Positions 59,761-64,000 of a stretch of 64,000 bases of DNA are shown here, in pieces; the stretch's first letter is position 1; each line of letters starts with the position of its first letter. A program made the translations under genes and the position numbers. Below the pieces are notes generated by a model that saw nothing but the letters and a program-made list of their open reading frames with translations, was not told the DNA's origin and ran no database searches. Source of the stretch: Larix kaempferi (lineage: Eukaryota > Streptophyta > Pinopsida > Pinales > Pinaceae); NCBI GenBank assembly GCA_027924585.1, contig BSBM01000261.1:4109501-4173500 (forward strand), read 5' to 3'.

Positions 59761-61962
59761 AATGAGGGGTATGATGGGGGCATGGATGAAGATGGAAATA
59801 TTTCAGATCAAGAAGAGGCATATGAGATAGCAGTAGAAGAGGAAAGACAAGAAGAAAATCATCCTTCACCGGACAAAGCAAGAATGGCAGTGCTTTCAGC
59901 AGTACCTCGCTATCATACTATCCGATGCAAAGGTGTGGTGCAAGGACAAAGAACTTCAGTTTTGGTAGATGGAGGAGCCACTCATAACTTCATTGATGCA
60001 GAGATGGTAGAGAAAAGAAAGATACCTATTGAACCATTTGATGGCTTCACAGTTGTCATTCCCAGTCACAACACAATGCAATGCAAAACATGGGTTCCAA
60101 AGCTGCAAGTCACAGTAGGTAACTATACTTTTGTTGATAGTTTTTATGTGGTTGATGTTGCTGATACTAATGTGGTTTTGGGAGTACAATGGCTGTATTC
60201 AATAGGAGAGCATACCGTAAATTATCAAATTCCCGAAATGAAATTCCAAGATTCAAAAGGAGTACAAAGAATTGTGAGAGGGCAACACACTTATCCAAAT
60301 CAAGTAGTAACTTGCAATAGTATGAGATCTATATTGAGGCATGGGTATATAGAATGGGCTGCTGAATGTCATATTACCAAGCCAACTATAATAATTGTCA
60401 AACACCCAAAGGAGATAGAGAGACTTTTGCAAAAATATGAAAAGGTTTTTAGAGACCTTCCACATGGTAGGCCACCGGATAGGGGGGTTGAGCACAGTAT
60501 TATTTTGGAGGAGGGCACTTCACCCATTAAGATACCACCTTACAGACATCCTAAAAAATTTAGAGATGAGATTGAAAAATCTATCCAAGAACTCCTAGAG
60601 TTGGGACTCATTAGACCAAGCTCTAGCCCTTATGCTTCTTCAGTAGTACTAGTGAAGAAAAAAGATGGAACATTGAGAATGTGCATAGATTTTAGAGCCT
60701 TGAACAAAAAGACTATCAAGAATAGGTATCCTATTCCTAGGATTGATGAGGTCATGGATGAGCTACATGGGTCCAAATACTTCTAAAAAATTGACCTTAG
60801 ATCAGGGTATCACCAAATTTGAATGAAAGATGAAGATGTGCAAAAGACCGCTTTTCGATGTCATTTTGGCCACTTTGAATTTCTTGTCATGCCTTTTGGG
60901 TTAACTAATGCTCCAGCCACCTTTCAAGCATGTATGAATAGGATATTTTGCAAGCAACTAAGAAGGTTTGTTTTGGTTTTCTTTTATGATATTCTCATTT
61001 AAAGTAAAACATGGGAAGAGCATTTGCAACAGTTAGAGATTGTGTTGAAAATCTTGCAAGAAGAGTCCTTATTTGCTAAATTATCAAAATGTGAGTTTGG
61101 GATGAAAGAACTACTTTATCTTGGGCACATTATTGGGAAAGAAGGAGTGAAGGTACACATGGAAAAAATCAGGGCTATCTTGTAATGGCCATCACCAAAA
61201 AATATTACTGAATTGAGAGGCTTTATTGGCATATGCACCTACTACAGAAAATTTGTGAAAGGGTTCTCCAAGTTGACTTCTCCACTCACTGATTTGACTA
61301 AGAAGGATGCTTTCAAGTGGGATGAAGAGGCTGAAAAGGCCTTCCAAAAAATGAAAGAGGTAATGAGTAGTTGTCCCATACTTGCACTTCCTGATTTTAC
61401 TAAACCTTTTGTTGTGGAATGTGGTGCTTCAGGTGGAGGAATAGGGGCTGTCCTAAAGCAAGGCCAACACCCCATAGCCTTTGAGAGAAGAAAGTTGCAG
61501 CCTCATGAAAAACTTTACTCCATCTATGATAAATAAATGATGGCCATTATGCATGCATTGGCGAAATTCAGACAATACTTGGTGGGCAACAAGTTTGTGG
61601 TGAAAACTGACCACAATAGTCTAAGACACTTTCTCACCCAAAAAGATCTAAATGAAAGGCAACAAAAGTGGGTAAGCAAGATTCAAGCTTATGATTTCAA
61701 TATTGAATATGTCAAAGGAAAGAATAATATAGTAGCAGATGCTTTGCCAAGAAGGCCTTCTTTTTCTCTCATGGATTTTGCCAAGGATTGGAAAAACATG
61801 CTACTAGTTGAATATGCCAAAGACAAATTTGCTTGTGATGTGTTGGATGGAATCAAAGGGGATGATAATTATAGGATTTTGAATGGGATGATATATTATA
61901 AGGGAAGAATTTATTTAGTTCATAACTCCAAGCTCAAGTACCGAATTTTGCAAGAAGCATAT
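59761..61962 (+). pseudogene. pol: Chromovirus protease, RT and RNase H
   Basis: Frame 1 has stops at 60784, 60820, 61000, 61183 and 61534. The protease reads [11 protein letters not shown] (Asp at 59968), with the expected Ser/Thr-Gly changed to Gly-Gly. RT has [36 protein letters not shown] and, at the catalytic site, FFYDILI (60979-60999), where the first Asp of the DD pair is Tyr. RNase H has FVVECGASGGGIGAVL, in which the catalytic Asp is a Gly. The tether before integrase is present (FNIEYVKGKNNIVADALPRR). The stops and these substitutions mean no activity. It ends at GAAGCATAT, where the solo LTR inserted. Confidence 0.88.
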
Positions 61963-63339
61963 TGTAATGTCCCCAGTTTGACCCCATGGCATTAACATTA
62001 TAAATGATGTAACATTGTTATGAAATCATGGTGAGGAGCTCAAGGCCAAGGCCCCGCCATCGATTTAGTGATGCATATGGTTTGAGTGCTAGCAATGCAC
62101 ATTGGAAATTCAAATATCATGTAATATGCATTTTAATAAAAATACCCACAACTAGCTATGCAATGCAACAAAGAGACGGGGGCATGATTTCACAAGGAAT
62201 TGGGAGGGAAAACATTCAAACCCTTGAGCCACTAGAGTCAAGCCAAGTGTCAATGAGAGAACCCATCAAACCCTCAACTACCCATGTTGAATTTTGTACC
62301 CAACCATTGATTTCTCCCAAGAGTTGGTTGGGGAAGTTAATGCCTTGGGAATGGGGAGGTATGGCTGTCCAAAATTGGGTATGGGCAAGCCACCCTTTAT
62401 GGAAAAACATGTTTGTCTCCTTGGGCAAGAAAAGAGCCATGAATTTCTCACCCAAGCCATTATCCATGATCATTCTTCCTCCCTCACGAGTTTAGAGCTA
62501 CCTGGGTGTCTTCCATGCATGTTGCAGCGTTTTCTTCATTTCCCCAGTAGAGAAGGGCATTTTCTGTGTTGTATACCAGTGGGGAAGAAGGGAAATCGAA
62601 TGGGGGTTCAATAGAGACCGTGTTGGGCTGTTGAAGGCTGAGATATTGGGGGAAGAAATCGTTTTTCCCCCTGTGGTTGTTTTCCCATCCCACAATCCAT
62701 TTTTGGTTGGGAACGTTTTTGGGAAAACCCATGGCCATCTTATTTGTAAATCCCACTGTCTAAAATGTGTATCCATGCACCTGTTTGTGCTCACTGTGTG
62801 AGAGAAGAGTATGTTGGGTATGGGTATGGGTATCCATGGCTTGGGCTTGAGCTTGAGTGCGATAATCCAGGGTTCAATTGTAGCCTAATAAACCTAGCTA
62901 TGGACTGGCTTGGCTCAGATGGAATGATTAATTGGTTGTGAGAGAGTGAATGTCCCCTTTTCCTTGAAGGAATCATGCCCAGCTCGGGGGTGGCCTTCGG
63001 ACGGACTCAGTATAAGCTGTCGAAGAGCCTATGGCTGGGTGGAACGTTTGCAAGCGACATAGCTAGTTGCTTGGGCAGTTGAAAAATGAAGATAAGTGTT
63101 TTTATGCCTCTATATTTACTTTTGCACTATATTAATTCAATCACTGTTGATATGCTGTATGCATGAGTAATATGTGTGGATGTCTTAATTCCGATGTGCA
63201 TCATAATTGATTTGTTTTACATCTGCACATTCATAATTTATTTATATGAATCTAACTAATGGGATGAGATCATGGGAAAGCCCTAAATTTGGCATCATGT
63301 ACTCTGCCTTGCATTGGTAAAATGGGTGGGTACGTGACA
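61963..63339 (+). repeat. Solo LTR inserted in the chromovirus integrase
   Basis: The 1377-bp insert starts TGTAATGTCCCCAG and ends GTGACA. It is flanked by CATAT (61958-61962) and CACAT (63340-63344), a 5-bp target duplication with one C/T difference. Removing it and one duplication restores the integrase frame between EAY and DSPLAGHP. No internal genes remain, as after recombination between two LTRs. Its body differs from the 57068 LTR, so it is another family. Confidence 0.85.
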
Positions 63340-63344
63340 CACAT

Positions 63345-64000
63345 GATTCCCCACTAGCGGGCCATCCGAGGATATTCAAAACTTATAGACAGTTGAGGCA
63401 AAGATTTTTTTGGAAGGGGCTGAAGGAAGATGTTCAGAAGTATGTGAATGAATGTAAAGCATGTCAACAAAACAAATCAGAACTTACATGTCCAGCCGGC
63501 CTATTACAACCATTGCCCATTCCGGAGCAAAAATGGGACAGTATTTCCATGGATTTCATCACCGGATTGCCTAAATCCTTGGGTAAGGATTGCATCTATG
63601 TGGTAGTTGATAGGTTGACAAAATTTGCTCATTTCTTTGCTGTTACATCATCTTTTAGTGCTGCACAAGTGGCTGATATTTTTTTCAAAGAAATCTTCAG
63701 ATTGCATGGGCTCCCCAAGAGCATTGTCAGTGATAGAGATAGTAGATTCATGGGTGATTTTTGGCAAGAAATTTTTAGATTGGTAGGCACTCAATTGACT
63801 CCAAGTACCAGCTATCATCCACAAACTGATGGACAAACAGAGAGGGTAAACCAATGGTTGGAAGGATACCTAAGAAACTATGTGGGAGGGCAGCAAAAAG
63901 CATGGGCAAAATGGCTACACTTGGGTGAGTTTTGCTACAACACCACTTATCATATGTCAATAGGAATGTCTCCTTTCAAAGCATTATATGGTTATGATGC
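63345..64000 (+). CDS. Chromovirus integrase, continuing past the window
   Basis: This is the open frame after the solo LTR, with no stops for 218 codons. It begins DSPLAGHPRIF and holds the CC pair of the zinc-binding domain (CKACQQNK, 63452-63475). Catalytic residues are Asp 63552 (SMDF), Asp 63732 (VSDRD) and Glu 63840 (TERVN), with 35 residues between the last two (DD35E). KWLHLGEFCYNTTYH follows. The N-terminal zinc-binding part is separated by the solo LTR. The GPY module and chromodomain expected next are outside the window. Confidence 0.9.

Larger units (their letters stand above)
57068..64000 (+). mobile_element. Chromovirus (Ty3/gypsy), plus strand, cut by window end
   Basis: It has a 5' LTR, a Met-type PBS, gag, protease, RT-RNase H and an integrase split by a solo LTR. 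The coding sequence runs off the window at 64000, so the 3' LTR is not seen. It lies inside the integrase of the minus-strand chromovirus. Both code for nearly the same integrase segment (LTPSTSYHPQTDGQ is shared). Confidence 0.88.

Overview
This window looks like repeat-dense nuclear DNA from a seed plant. No host gene, rRNA, tRNA, CRISPR array or bacterial-type operon could be recognised. Almost every interpretable stretch is an LTR retrotransposon or a LINE, most of them old, frameshifted and interrupted by stop codons. Elements are nested in each other, LTRs are long (0.7-2.1 kb), and the Tat-type Ty3/gypsy, chromovirus, Copia-type and L1-type families are typical of plants. Large LTRs beginning TGTAATGTCCCC and this gene-free nesting suggest a gymnosperm such as a conifer; that placement is inference.

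Layout, left to right. 1-2150: the 3' end of a decayed coiled-coil ORF followed by a plus-strand LTR. 1431-8194: a 1.3-kb composite block occurs twice (1431-2748 and 6869-8194), consistent with a tandem duplication. Between the copies lies the 3' noncoding end of a minus-strand Tat element, split by a short Copia-type element (3224-6351) with near-perfect target duplications. 8195-15675: minus-strand Tat fragments, including one element that keeps LTR, 3' noncoding region, a tandem repeat and gag but has lost the rest of pol. 15719-about 21000: a retroelement with an initiator-Met PBS, a PPT and a TATA-bearing 3' LTR that carries a long unrecognised ORF with a 620-codon open stretch instead of gag-pol. 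21040-22490: a plus-strand Tat gag fragment. 23579-38951: the most complete Tat element: LTR, gag, protease, RT with a degenerate RNase H, DD35E integrase, and then a second RNase H with all four acidic residues downstream of the integrase. Between that RNase H and the 3' LTR an antisense, apparently spliced gene is embedded. 38952-45290: more Tat pieces in both orientations.

45290-64000 is a stack of insertions whose order can be read. An L1-type LINE (45290-46654 plus 52836-54189) was interrupted by a gag-only LTR element (46655-52830; target duplication CCAAC) and by a minus-strand chromovirus (from 54190). A plus-strand chromovirus (57068 to the window end) lies within the integrase of the minus-strand one. 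Its own integrase is in turn split by a solo LTR (61963-63339).

Functionally the parts belong to retrotransposition cycles: Gag particles, protease, RT/RNase H, integrase, tRNA primer sites and polypurine tracts. Nearly all reading frames carry TAG, TAA or TGA codons explicable by C-to-T change at CAG, CAA or CGA, as expected for silenced, methylated repeats. The two items most likely to repay attention are the antisense spliced gene (35023-36679) and the large unrecognised ORF of the 15719-19549 element.
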